From Anaerolineaceae bacterium UBA6105 (lineage in GTDB: Bacteria > Chloroflexota > Anaerolineae > Anaerolineales > Anaerolineaceae), in contig DIWN01000058.1 of the NCBI GenBank assembly GCA_002423495.1, positions 4,378-68,377 of the forward strand: a DNA stretch of 64,000 nt, in the 5' to 3' direction. Position 1 is the stretch's first letter. Each line of letters starts with the position of its first letter. The notes below the pieces were generated by a model, which was given only the letters and a program-made list of their open reading frames with translations, ran no database searches and was not told the DNA's origin. Below, one piece after another: positions 35,695 through 43,990 of the stretch. The position numbers were made by a program, and so were the translations under genes.

Positions 35695-36269
35695 GAGAAC
35701 TCTCGCTTCACCTTCTTGACATTGCCGAAAACAGCATCTCTGCTGGGGCAACAAGAATCGTGATTTCCGTGCATGAAGATCTGGTGGCTGACGAGCTGTG
35801 GCTTGCGGTCACCGACAACGGCAAGGGTATGTCCCCTGAGATGGTCGCCAACGTACTGGACCCCTTTTTCACCACCCGAACTACTCGTAAAGTCGGCCTG
35901 GGCATTCCTCTGCTTAAACAAGCAGCTGAAGCATGTAATGGATTCCTAACCGTGGAATCAGAGTTGGGTAAAGGTACAAAACTCACTACTAAGTTCCAAC
36001 ACAGCCACATCGACCGCATGCCTTTGGGAAACCTCGAAGACACGATCATCACCCTGCTTTTAGGCACCCCTTCGGTAAACTGGGTTTTCGATTATCAATA
36101 TAATGACCAAAGCTTTGAATTTGACGATACTGAATTTAAGGAAGCTCTGGGCGATCTGCCCTTGAGTGATTTCCGTGTAATTGAATTTTTATCCAACACC
36201 ATCATCCATGGTATTACAAACGCAAAAAACATCACCACCGAAAAAGGAGTCGTGTATGCCAACCATTAA
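35691..36269 (+). CDS. Stand-alone GHKL ATPase domain protein
   Basis: A 192-residue protein. Residues 1 to about 105 are a histidine-kinase-type ATPase domain: ENSISAGA (N box), VTDNGKGMS (G1), DPFFTTR (F box) and VGLGIPLLKQ (G2). No dimerisation or phospho-acceptor histidine domain is present. The remaining 85 residues show no motif. Such genes sit between hydC and hydB in many bifurcating-hydrogenase operons; the role is unknown, perhaps kinase or chaperone control. It overlaps both neighbours, by 4 and 14 bases. Confidence 0.82.
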   Translation: MRELSLHLLDIAENSISAGATRIVISVHEDLVADELWLAVTDNGKGMSPEMVANVLDPFFTTRTTRKVGLGIPLLKQAAEACNGFLTVESELGKGTKLTTKFQHSHIDRMPLGNLEDTIITLLLGTPSVNWVFDYQYNDQSFEFDDTEFKEALGDLPLSDFRVIEFLSNTIIHGITNAKNITTEKGVVYANH

Positions 36270-36624
36270 ATCTCTCGATGACCTCAAAAGACTGCGTGAG
36301 GAAGCCCAGAAAGTCAAGGAACTACGGGACCAGACAGGCAAAACTCAAATTGTAGTCGGAATGGGAACTATCGGTATCGCCGCTGGTGCCCGTGAAACTT
36401 TGAAGGCAATCCTCAACTATATCGAGGATCATCACCTTCCCGATATCATTTTGCGCCAGACCGGCAACATTGGTCTCGGAGGTCAGGACCCGGTTGTGCA
36501 AGTGATCCTTCCTGGTGCTGAAACTGTAACTTATGGCAAAGTTACTCCTGCTATCGCTGCCAGGATTATGGATGAACATGTCGTCAAGGGAAACATCGTC
36601 CAGGAATTCCGAATAGAAGCCTGA
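36256..36624 (+). CDS. Thioredoxin-fold ferredoxin-like protein that has lost all cysteines
   Basis: A 122-residue protein with the fold signature of the (2Fe-2S) ferredoxins found in hydrogenase operons. Relatives read GMGTCGIAAGA and TGCIGLC; here the same places read GMGTIGIAAGA and TGNIGLG. The protein contains no cysteine at all, so it cannot bind the usual [2Fe-2S] cluster. The remainder of the fold, VTYGKVTPAIAARIMDEHVVKG, is well kept, which argues for selection and against decay. It could be a structural or regulatory subunit. ATG 36256 with AAAAAGGAG is chosen; an upstream ATG lies inside the previous gene. Confidence 0.8.
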   Translation: MPTIKSLDDLKRLREEAQKVKELRDQTGKTQIVVGMGTIGIAAGARETLKAILNYIEDHHLPDIILRQTGNIGLGGQDPVVQVILPGAETVTYGKVTPAIAARIMDEHVVKGNIVQEFRIEA

Positions 36625-36660
36625 GTTTGGGCTTAATCAATTAGGAAGGTAAGTATAGAT

Positions 36661-38445
36661 ATGGCGTACTATCGTTCAACCGTGCTTGTCTCTATGGATC
36701 CTGCTTGTATTGACAAAGGGGCGTTAGCTGTCAAGGAACAACTGATCAACGAGTTGGCAAACCTTAACCTGTCGGAAGAAGTCCAGGTTATGGATATCCC
36801 CAGAATTGGAGACCCCGAAACTGAAGGTCCTGATATTCTGGTCTACCCTGAAGGTAGCCACTACATCCAATTGACCACAGCAACCGTTGGTCCCATTGTG
36901 ATTGAACACTTCATCAAAGGTCGCGAGCTTCAACAATATAAAGCTCAAATGCGCGATGTCACCGATGAGGAGCTCCGTGAACCCAAAGACAAGGAAATTC
37001 GTGTCATCCTTGAAAACATTGGAAAGATTGATCCTCGAAATATTGAGGATTACATTGCGGTCGATGGCTACCAAGCTCTGGCAAAGGTCCTTGGTGAGAT
37101 GAGTCCGGAAGAAGTTATCCAGACTATTCTCGATTCCAAATTGCGTGGTCGCGGTGGCGCTGGTTTTCCAACCGGTTTAAAGTGGAAATTTGCCCGGCAA
37201 TCACCGGATACTCCAAAATACATGGTTTGCAACGCTGACGAAGGCGACCCCGGCGCGTTCATGAACCGTAAGGTTCTGGAAGGCGATCCTCACTCAGTAC
37301 TCGAAGGCATGACTATCGGCGCGTACGCCGTAGGCGCCAACCAGGGCTATGTTTACTGCCGTGCTGAATATCCCATCGCCGTCAGCACGCTCAACACAGC
37401 CATCGAACAAGCCAGGGAATACGGCCTGCTCGGCAAAGATATCCTCGGATCCGGTTTTGATTTTGATATTGAAGTCCGCATGGGTGCAGGCGCGTTTGTT
37501 TGCGGTGAAGAAACCGCATTGCTGGCTTCCATTGAAGGCGCTCGCGGTGAACCTCGCGTTCGCCCTCCCTTCCCTGCCTCAAAAGGCCTGTGGGGCAAAC
37601 CCACCAATATCAACAATGTAGAAACTTATGCTAACGTTCCAAAGATCATCCATCGCGGTCTTGAGTGGTACACCAGCATGGGTTCCGAGAAAAGCAAGGG
37701 CACAAAAACATTTGCCCTCGCCGGCGATCTCGTCCACACTGGTCTGATTGAAGTACCTTTCGGCACGACGCTGCGCGAGATTATCAACGACATCGGCGGC
37801 GGCATCAAAGATGGAAAAGCCTTCAAGGCCGTCCAAACTGGTGGTCCAATGGGTGGATGTTTGCCCGAAGAGTTCCTTGATCTTCCTGTGGATTACGAAA
37901 CGCTCGGTGCTGCTGGCTCCATCATGGGCTCGGGCGGGATGATCGTGATGGACGAAGAAACTTGCATGGTGGACATTGCCCGTTTCTTCATGGAATTCAC
38001 TCAGGATGAATCCTGCGGCAAGTGCGTTCCCTGCCGTGTTGGCACGCGCCGTCTACTCGAGATCCTTGAGCGCATTTGCGCTGGCAAGGGCGTCCCCGAA
38101 GACATCCCTCTGCTCAGGCAGCTTTGCGACGAGATCATCCAGGATAGCCTTTGCGGTCTGGGGCAAGGCGCGCCAAATCCAGTCATATCCACGATGAAAC
38201 ACTTCATGGATGAGTACGAGGCGCACATCTACGAGAAGCGCTGCCCCGCAAAGGTCTGCCGAAGCCTGATCACCTTCGAAATTCTGGCAGATAATTGCAC
38301 CGGCTGCACCGTTTGCGCGCGCAACTGCCCGGTCAACGCAATTAGTGGTGAGAGAAAACAAACCCACGTAATTGATACAGAGCTTTGTATACGCTGCGGT
38401 ATCTGCAAGCAAGTTTGTAACTTTGATGCGGTTGTCATCAATTAA
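36661..38445 (+). CDS. hydB: HydB/NuoF-like flavoprotein of the hydrogenase, with C-terminal two-cluster ferredoxin
   Basis: A 594-residue protein. The N-terminal ~95 residues correspond to the thioredoxin-like [2Fe-2S] domain of HydB but keep only one of its cysteines (DPAC). The core has LRGRGGAGFPTG, CNADEGDPGAFMN, GAGAFVCGEETALL, then CGKCVPCRVGT and SLCGLGQ. The C-terminal ferredoxin has CTGCTVCARNCP and CIRCGICKQVC. In HydABC-type enzymes the FMN here is the proposed bifurcation site linking NADH, ferredoxin and H2. It is more HydB-like than the copy at 33390, which lacks the tail. Confidence 0.92.
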   Translation: MAYYRSTVLVSMDPACIDKGALAVKEQLINELANLNLSEEVQVMDIPRIGDPETEGPDILVYPEGSHYIQLTTATVGPIVIEHFIKGRELQQYKAQMRDVTDEELREPKDKEIRVILENIGKIDPRNIEDYIAVDGYQALAKVLGEMSPEEVIQTILDSKLRGRGGAGFPTGLKWKFARQSPDTPKYMVCNADEGDPGAFMNRKVLEGDPHSVLEGMTIGAYAVGANQGYVYCRAEYPIAVSTLNTAIEQAREYGLLGKDILGSGFDFDIEVRMGAGAFVCGEETALLASIEGARGEPRVRPPFPASKGLWGKPTNINNVETYANVPKIIHRGLEWYTSMGSEKSKGTKTFALAGDLVHTGLIEVPFGTTLREIINDIGGGIKDGKAFKAVQTGGPMGGCLPEEFLDLPVDYETLGAAGSIMGSGGMIVMDEETCMVDIARFFMEFTQDESCGKCVPCRVGTRRLLEILERICAGKGVPEDIPLLRQLCDEIIQDSLCGLGQGAPNPVISTMKHFMDEYEAHIYEKRCPAKVCRSLITFEILADNCTGCTVCARNCPVNAISGERKQTHVIDTELCIRCGICKQVCNFDAVVIN

Positions 38446-38465
38446 GAGAAGCGAGGAGAATATTT

Positions 38466-40394
38466 ATGATTCAACTAACAGTAAACGGTCAAGCCGTTGA
38501 AGTCGAAGCTGGTTCCACGATTCTGGATGCAGTCCGCAAAGCTGGTTTTAACGTTCCTACCCTGTGTTATCACCCCAAGCTGGTTTCCTATGGGTCCTGC
38601 CGCCTCTGCCTGGTGGAAGTCGAAGGCGCCCGCACCCTCCAGCCATCTTGTGTTGTGCCGGCAGCAAATGGCATGATTGTTCATACTGACACAGAAAAGA
38701 CCAAATCCTCTCGGAAATTCATTCTTTCAATGATTTTCAGCGAACGCAATCACTTCTGCATGTATTGCCAGGATACCGACGGAGATTGCGACCTCCAGCA
38801 AGCTGCCTATGATGAGAATATGACTCACTGGCCGATCACTCCAGCCTACAAATCCTTCGTAGTGGATGCTTCTCATCCGGATTTCTTCCTGGACAACAAC
38901 CGATGTATCCTTTGCCGCCGTTGCGTGCGCGCGTGCACAGAACTAGTTGGCAACGCTACCCTTGGTTTTGAAGAACGCGGCTCCGGCAGCATCCTGATTG
39001 CCGACAACAACGTGCCCCTTGGCGAAAGCACCTGCATCTCCTGCGGCAACTGTGTGCAATTCTGCCCGACTGGTGCCCTCATTGATCGGCGGAGTGCCTA
39101 CCAGGGTCGTGAAACAGACCTGACCCATACCAATTCTGTTTGCCTGGACTGCAGCCTCGGTTGTGAGCGTGTGATCAAGACCCGCGATAACCGCCTGGTG
39201 CGCATCGATGGGAATGAAGAGATTGGTTTCAATGACAGTTTGCTATGCTACGACGGTCGCTACAAGCCGCTGAAAGAAGATCGTGAACGCGTCACCAGCC
39301 CCATGGTGCGACGGAACGGTCAGCTGGAACCAATCAGCTGGGATGAAGCGCTCACCGCTATCTCCGTGCAGCTGAAAGCCCATGCCAGTAGCGAAATCAG
39401 TGCCCACATTTCTCCGAGGCAGCCTGTTGAAGCTTTGAGCGCTTTCCATGAGTTTTTTACGGAGCACTTTAAAGCCGGGCAGGTCACGCTTCTTGGGCAT
39501 GATCAAACCGCCCTCACCAGTGCGAAACTTGCTGCGGAAATCGGCGCCTTTGAATCCGATCTTTCTATTTTGAAGGACTGCGACACAGTAATCGTCCTCG
39601 GCACTGATATGGTCAAGGACCACCAGGTTGCCGGATTCTTCCTCAAGCGCCAGGCAATGCAAGACCTCAATATTTTCATTGCCAACAGCACCCGCACCCA
39701 TATCGGCGACTGGTCTTCCAACAAATTGGAATACGTTGGCTCCGATTACGCGGCAGTAGTGGACCTGCTGAAGAGTTTCGCAATGGTTGAGACCACTGAT
39801 CTGACCCCACAGCTTGAAAACCTCGGGCTCAAACCCGCGCGTGCCGAACAAGTGCTTGGAAAGCTAAATCAAAGCCAAAAACCAGTCTTTGTGGTTGGTA
39901 AGGAATTTGCCAAAGCAGAGAATCTGCCTGCTTTTCGCAAGCTTGTGGAACTTGCGCGTGAAATCGGCGCGAAAGTTGTTTCCCTCAAGGGCAAAGCCAA
40001 CAATTTTGCCGGAGCTCTGCTTGGTTACGAACTGGATGCCCAGCCGAAATCCACACCTGTCTTCTACCTGGCGCTCGGCGATGGTCATGCGTGTGATCAC
40101 ACCCGTGATGCCCTCGCTGGCAGTGAATTCAAGATCGTGCAGTCAAGCTACGTCTCGGAATTCACCGAAATGGGAGATATCGTTCTGCCCTGCACAATCT
40201 GGGCTGAGCAGATCGGACATTACCTGACTTCAGAAGGCAAGCTTGGGCTCAATCAGCAAGCCATACAAGCTACCGATGGCAATCTACCTGTCTTGGATGT
40301 CATGAAAAGCCTCGCTAATAAATCGGGACTAACTCTCTCCGAAACATGGCGCACCGCTGTTGAAGAAAAAGTTGCTGCAATCGTTTTGTCCTGA
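38466..40394 (+). CDS. hydA: HydA/NuoG-like Fe-S subunit without H-cluster, with degenerate molybdopterin-oxidoreductase domain
   Basis: A 642-residue protein. The N-terminus is a [2Fe-2S] ferredoxin (CYHPKLVSYGSCRLC), followed by a NuoG His-Cys cluster region (HFCMYCQDTDGDCDL) and two [4Fe-4S] motifs (CILCRRCVRAC and CISCGNCVQFCP). A further cluster, CLDCSLGCE, opens a molybdopterin-oxidoreductase-like domain (SPMVRRNG, ISWDEAL) that runs to the end and is short compared with true enzymes. The H-cluster motifs of [FeFe] hydrogenase are absent. This is the layout of HydA in [NiFe]-type HydABCSL enzymes and of NuoG/HoxU relatives. It links the flavoprotein to the [NiFe] dimer encoded next. Confidence 0.88.
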   Translation: MIQLTVNGQAVEVEAGSTILDAVRKAGFNVPTLCYHPKLVSYGSCRLCLVEVEGARTLQPSCVVPAANGMIVHTDTEKTKSSRKFILSMIFSERNHFCMYCQDTDGDCDLQQAAYDENMTHWPITPAYKSFVVDASHPDFFLDNNRCILCRRCVRACTELVGNATLGFEERGSGSILIADNNVPLGESTCISCGNCVQFCPTGALIDRRSAYQGRETDLTHTNSVCLDCSLGCERVIKTRDNRLVRIDGNEEIGFNDSLLCYDGRYKPLKEDRERVTSPMVRRNGQLEPISWDEALTAISVQLKAHASSEISAHISPRQPVEALSAFHEFFTEHFKAGQVTLLGHDQTALTSAKLAAEIGAFESDLSILKDCDTVIVLGTDMVKDHQVAGFFLKRQAMQDLNIFIANSTRTHIGDWSSNKLEYVGSDYAAVVDLLKSFAMVETTDLTPQLENLGLKPARAEQVLGKLNQSQKPVFVVGKEFAKAENLPAFRKLVELAREIGAKVVSLKGKANNFAGALLGYELDAQPKSTPVFYLALGDGHACDHTRDALAGSEFKIVQSSYVSEFTEMGDIVLPCTIWAEQIGHYLTSEGKLGLNQQAIQATDGNLPVLDVMKSLANKSGLTLSETWRTAVEEKVAAIVLS

Positions 40395-40431
40395 CCGATT
40401 AAACGAATAAATGCAGGTTGAAAGGAAACGT

Positions 40432-40974
40432 ATGACAAAACCAAAAGTTGCATCAGATTGGCTCGCTGGCTGTGCCGGTTGCCACATGTCTTTCCTTGAT
40501 ATGGACGAACGTATCATTGAACTGCTCAAACTGGTCGATTTACGCTCTACGCCGATCACCGATCTCAAAGAACCGGATGAGGAAGGTGTGGATGTCGGCA
40601 TTCTTGAAGGCGGTATTACAAACACCTACAATGAAGAAGTCGCGATCAAGATGCGCGAACGCTGCAAGATACTGGTTGCACTTGGTGACTGCGCTGTGTT
40701 TGGTGGTGTACCTGCCATGCGCAATTTCCCCGGTGCCGAGGAAGCCCTCAAACGCGCTTACATCGAAACCGAAAGCACCGATGAAAGCGGCATGATCCCC
40801 AACGATCCGGAACTTTCCACACCTGTGCATGTTCGACCGGTCAGCGATGTCGTCAAAGTTGATGTATTCCTGCCCGGCTGTGCGCCAAGCGCAGACGCGA
40901 TTTTTTATGTTTTATCTGAATTAGCCCAGGGCAGAATGCCTAAAGTCGACGGCGAATTCAATAACTGGCATTAG
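40432..40974 (+). CDS. hydS: [NiFe] hydrogenase small subunit (group 3 type)
   Basis: A 180-residue HoxY/HydS-type small subunit. Proximal [4Fe-4S] ligands are visible in GCAGCHMS, ALGDCAVFGG and LPGCAPSAD. It has no signal peptide and no medial/distal cluster domain, as expected for a cytoplasmic group 3 enzyme. ATG 40432 is chosen with AAAGGA just upstream; an in-frame ATG at 40411 is possible. The large subunit follows after 9 bases. Confidence 0.92.
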   Translation: MTKPKVASDWLAGCAGCHMSFLDMDERIIELLKLVDLRSTPITDLKEPDEEGVDVGILEGGITNTYNEEVAIKMRERCKILVALGDCAVFGGVPAMRNFPGAEEALKRAYIETESTDESGMIPNDPELSTPVHVRPVSDVVKVDVFLPGCAPSADAIFYVLSELAQGRMPKVDGEFNNWH

Positions 40975-40983
40975 GAGAATTGA

Positions 40984-42408
40984 ATGGGTACACAAAAAAT
41001 TACTATCGAACCAGTCACCCGCATCGAAGGTCACGCCAAAGTGACCGTCCACATGAATGAAGATGGCTCAGTTGAGCACGCTTACTTCCATGTAAACGAA
41101 TTCCGGGGCTTCGAAAAATTCTGTGAAGGTCGCCTCGTCACCGAGATGCAGCAGATCACTCCCCGTATCTGCGGCATTTGCCCTGTCAGTCACCACCTTG
41201 CTGCAGCTAAAGCCGGTGATGTCGTCCTGGGCTGCCCGCCACCCCGCCCTGCAAGTTTACTTCGCGAACTCATGCACATGGGTCAGATCATTCAGAGTCA
41301 CGGTATGCACTTCTTTGAGCTCGCCGGACCTGATCTGATTCTTGGTTTCGACGCCGATCCCGCCATCCGCAATGTGGTTGGGCTGATCCAGGCTGACCCT
41401 GACCTTACCGTCAAGGCAGTTCGCCTGCGCAAGTTCGGTCAAGCGATTATTTCTGAGTTGGGTGAACGCTCGATCCACCCTACCTTCGCAATTCCTGGCG
41501 GTGTAAACCGCACTTTGACCGCTGAAGGTCGCGACCGCATCCTGGCTGATCTCGATGCCCAAATTGAGACCACCAAAATTGGTATCAAGATCGTCAAAGA
41601 CTGGGCAGAAGCCAACCAAGAAACAGTTGATAAGTTTGCTGTCTTCCCCACCGGTTATCTCGGTCTGATCACCCCTCGCAAAGGCCTCGAGCTTTATGAT
41701 GGCAATATCCGCCTTAAGAGCCGCACTGGTGAAGAGTTGGAGATCTTCAGTGCTCAAAATTATCTCGATTACATAGCCGAGCACGTTGAGCCCTGGTCTT
41801 ATCTGAAATTCCCCTATTACAAGAAACTTGGCTACCCGGGTGGTGTCTATCGCGTGGGTCCGCTCGGTCGGCTCAACATGATTGAACAGATCGAAACCCC
41901 GATGGCGAATGAAGAAATGAAGATCTTCAAAGCCATCAACAATGGCGCGCCGGTTGAGAACACGCTTTATTATCACTACGCCCGCATGATCGAAGCTCTA
42001 TTTGCAGCTGAACGGGTACGTGTGCTGCTTGACGATCCGGATATTCTGAGCAATGACATCCTGAACACACGCCAGAATCCAGTTGGGCACGGCGTTGGCG
42101 TCATCGAAGCCCCACGCGGCACCCTGATCCACGACTACACTGCCAACGAAAACGGCCAGCTTACCAAGGTGAACCTGATCGTCTCAACCGGGCATAACAA
42201 CTATGCCATGAGCAAGGCTGTTGATATGGTTGCCAAGGAATACGTCCACGGTCCTGATGTTAAAGAAGGCATGCTCAACCGGGTCGAACACGCCATTCGC
42301 GCCCACGACCCCTGCCTCTCCTGCTCCACCCATGCAGTTGGGCAAATGCCCCTGGAGATCACGATCTTCGACCACCAGGGCAACCTGACCCAGACCCTGC
42401 GGCGGTAG
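40984..42408 (+). CDS. hydL: [NiFe] hydrogenase large subunit (group 3d-like)
   Basis: A 474-residue catalytic subunit. The N-terminal Ni ligands are Cys63 and Cys66 in [10 protein letters not shown]; the C-terminal pair is Cys444 and Cys447 in [10 protein letters not shown] protease would cut after His450 and remove a 24-residue tail, so the protein is made as a precursor. All four ligands are cysteine, with no selenocysteine. It reversibly splits H2 and, with HydABC, probably couples this to NAD(H) and ferredoxin. An intrinsic terminator lies 20 bases after the stop, closing the structural operon. Confidence 0.95.
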   Translation: MGTQKITIEPVTRIEGHAKVTVHMNEDGSVEHAYFHVNEFRGFEKFCEGRLVTEMQQITPRICGICPVSHHLAAAKAGDVVLGCPPPRPASLLRELMHMGQIIQSHGMHFFELAGPDLILGFDADPAIRNVVGLIQADPDLTVKAVRLRKFGQAIISELGERSIHPTFAIPGGVNRTLTAEGRDRILADLDAQIETTKIGIKIVKDWAEANQETVDKFAVFPTGYLGLITPRKGLELYDGNIRLKSRTGEELEIFSAQNYLDYIAEHVEPWSYLKFPYYKKLGYPGGVYRVGPLGRLNMIEQIETPMANEEMKIFKAINNGAPVENTLYYHYARMIEALFAAERVRVLLDDPDILSNDILNTRQNPVGHGVGVIEAPRGTLIHDYTANENGQLTKVNLIVSTGHNNYAMSKAVDMVAKEYVHGPDVKEGMLNRVEHAIRAHDPCLSCSTHAVGQMPLEITIFDHQGNLTQTLRR

Positions 42409-42428
42409 ATCGAACCAAACCAAGTTAT

Positions 42429-42460
42429 ACCTCCCCGCTGAACGGGGAGGTGTTTTTTTT
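42429..42460 (+). terminator. Intrinsic terminator between hydrogenase and maturation genes
   Basis: ACCTCCCCG (42429-42437) pairs with CGGGGAGGT (42443-42451) around CTGAA, followed by TGTTTTTTTT. It should reduce transcription into the maturation genes, which would then need read-through or their own promoter; none is obvious in the 12 bases left before ATG 42473. Confidence 0.9.
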
Positions 42461-42472
42461 GCAGAAGGGTAT

Positions 42473-42964
42473 ATGCGACAAAAAACGCTCATAATTGCCT
42501 ACGGAAACCGCGACCGTGAAGATGATGGCGCTGGTTGGCACATCCTCGATAAACTTGCGCAAAGGCTTGGGCTTGAAACACCGCAATTTCCGGGAGACAA
42601 GATTACAACCCCCGATGGCGAGCTGACCTTGCTCTACCTTTTCCAGCTTTTACCTGAAATGGCGGAGGATATTGCTGATTTTGATGAGCTTGTTTTTATC
42701 GACGCTCACAATTCCCCCAGTTTACCAAATCTGATCTTTGAGGAAGTATCCCCTGACCGAACACATTCCGCTTTCACTCACCATATGAACCCGGGTGAGC
42801 TGCTTGCCATTGCGCAAGTACTTGAAAAAAGATTACCTGAAGCCTGGATGCTGAGTGTACGTGGTTTTTCATTCCGTTTTGAACCATCCCTTTCCTCCAA
42901 GATGACTGAGTTGGTCGACCAGGCCTTCTCACACCTCCAATCGCATCTTTTCCGGGCGGTATAA
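42473..42964 (+). CDS. [NiFe] hydrogenase maturation endopeptidase (HoxW/HycI type)
   Basis: A 163-residue protein with AYGNRDREDDGAGWHI at the start, the nickel-sensing and metal-binding region of the HycI/HoxW family, and DELVFIDAHN in the middle. It removes the C-terminal tail of HydL after Ni-Fe insertion. The second metal ligand region HHMNPGELL is also present. It follows the terminator and leads the hyp genes, 7 bases before hypA. Confidence 0.88.
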   Translation: MRQKTLIIAYGNRDREDDGAGWHILDKLAQRLGLETPQFPGDKITTPDGELTLLYLFQLLPEMAEDIADFDELVFIDAHNSPSLPNLIFEEVSPDRTHSAFTHHMNPGELLAIAQVLEKRLPEAWMLSVRGFSFRFEPSLSSKMTELVDQAFSHLQSHLFRAV

Positions 42965-42971
42965 TACCTAC

Positions 42972-43325
42972 ATGCACGAATTGGCAATTACCGAAAGCAT
43001 CCTGTCTATTGCCGATCAGGCTGCAAAGGAAAACAACGGCACAAAAGTCACGGACATTTACCTGATACTTGGACAACTATCCTCGATCGTCGATGATTCA
43101 GTCCAATTTTATTGGGACCATATCAGCCTCGGAACCGTTTGTGAAGGCGCTGTACTTCACTTTGAACGCCGCCCTGCTATGTTGCGCTGTAAAAGCTGTA
43201 ATCACCAGTATCCATTGGGTGAAATCCTTCAGACTTGCCCAAACTGCCAGAGTCCTGACGTCTTCATTGAAGCTGGCGAAGAAATGCTGGTGCACCATAT
43301 CGACATACTACGAGAGGAACCTTAA
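42972..43325 (+). CDS. hypA: Hydrogenase nickel incorporation protein HypA
   Basis: A 117-residue HypA. It begins MHELAITESIL, with the nickel-binding MHE motif, and has the zinc site CKSC and CPNC. It delivers nickel to the large subunit together with HypB. The stop codon overlaps the hypB start by one base. Confidence 0.95.
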   Translation: MHELAITESILSIADQAAKENNGTKVTDIYLILGQLSSIVDDSVQFYWDHISLGTVCEGAVLHFERRPAMLRCKSCNHQYPLGEILQTCPNCQSPDVFIEAGEEMLVHHIDILREEP

Positions 43326-43984
43326 TGTCACAACGTGTTGAAATTGTAAAAAGGATCATGGATTCCAACGATCGCCTGGCACAAAATAACCAGGCTATCC
43401 TGGACCAAAATCACATCTTTGGAATTAACCTTATGGCTTCTCCTGGAGCTGGAAAAACCAGTTTCATTTTGGAGACCATTAAGCGATTGCCTGCTGAAAT
43501 TAAGCTTGGTGTGATCGAAGGTGACACCGCCCCGGTCACGATTGACTCGGATAAAATTGCAGCCGCCGGCATCCCAGCAGTTCAGATCAACACAGGCGGT
43601 GAGTGTCATCTCGATGCAAATATGATCGAAATGGCATTGGATGAGCTCCCCTTAGAAGACCTGAATCTAATCATGGTTGAAAATGTTGGCAACCTCATTT
43701 GCCCCGCCGCTTTCCAGCTCGGCACGCACGCCAACATCCTGATCGCTTCCATTCCCGAAGGGGATGACAAGCCCTACAAGTACCCCAACATCTACCGCGG
43801 GCTGGACGTGTTGATCCTCAACAAGATCGATCTAACCCCCTATATCGACTTTCGCATGGACTACTTCCAGCAGGGTGTCGAGATGCTCAATCCAGGTCTG
43901 AAAACTTTTGCTCTGAGCGCCAAAACGGGTGAAGGTTTTGACGCCTGGATCACGTGGCTAACCGATAAAGTCACCACAAAGTAA
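43325..43984 (+). CDS. hypB: Hydrogenase nickel incorporation GTPase HypB
   Basis: A 219-residue SIMIBI-class GTPase with P-loop MASPGAGKTSF, the metal site GGECHLD and NKIDL for guanine recognition. The N-terminus lacks the histidine-rich nickel store and the CxxCGC motif found in some HypB proteins. It drives nickel insertion with HypA. Confidence 0.95.
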   Translation: MSQRVEIVKRIMDSNDRLAQNNQAILDQNHIFGINLMASPGAGKTSFILETIKRLPAEIKLGVIEGDTAPVTIDSDKIAAAGIPAVQINTGGECHLDANMIEMALDELPLEDLNLIMVENVGNLICPAAFQLGTHANILIASIPEGDDKPYKYPNIYRGLDVLILNKIDLTPYIDFRMDYFQQGVEMLNPGLKTFALSAKTGEGFDAWITWLTDKVTTK

Positions 43985-43990
43985 GGACCT

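Noticed and set aside
38466..40394. [FeFe] hydrogenase
   Set aside because: The N-terminal clusters fit, but the H-cluster cysteine motifs are missing and a molybdopterin-oxidoreductase-like domain follows instead.
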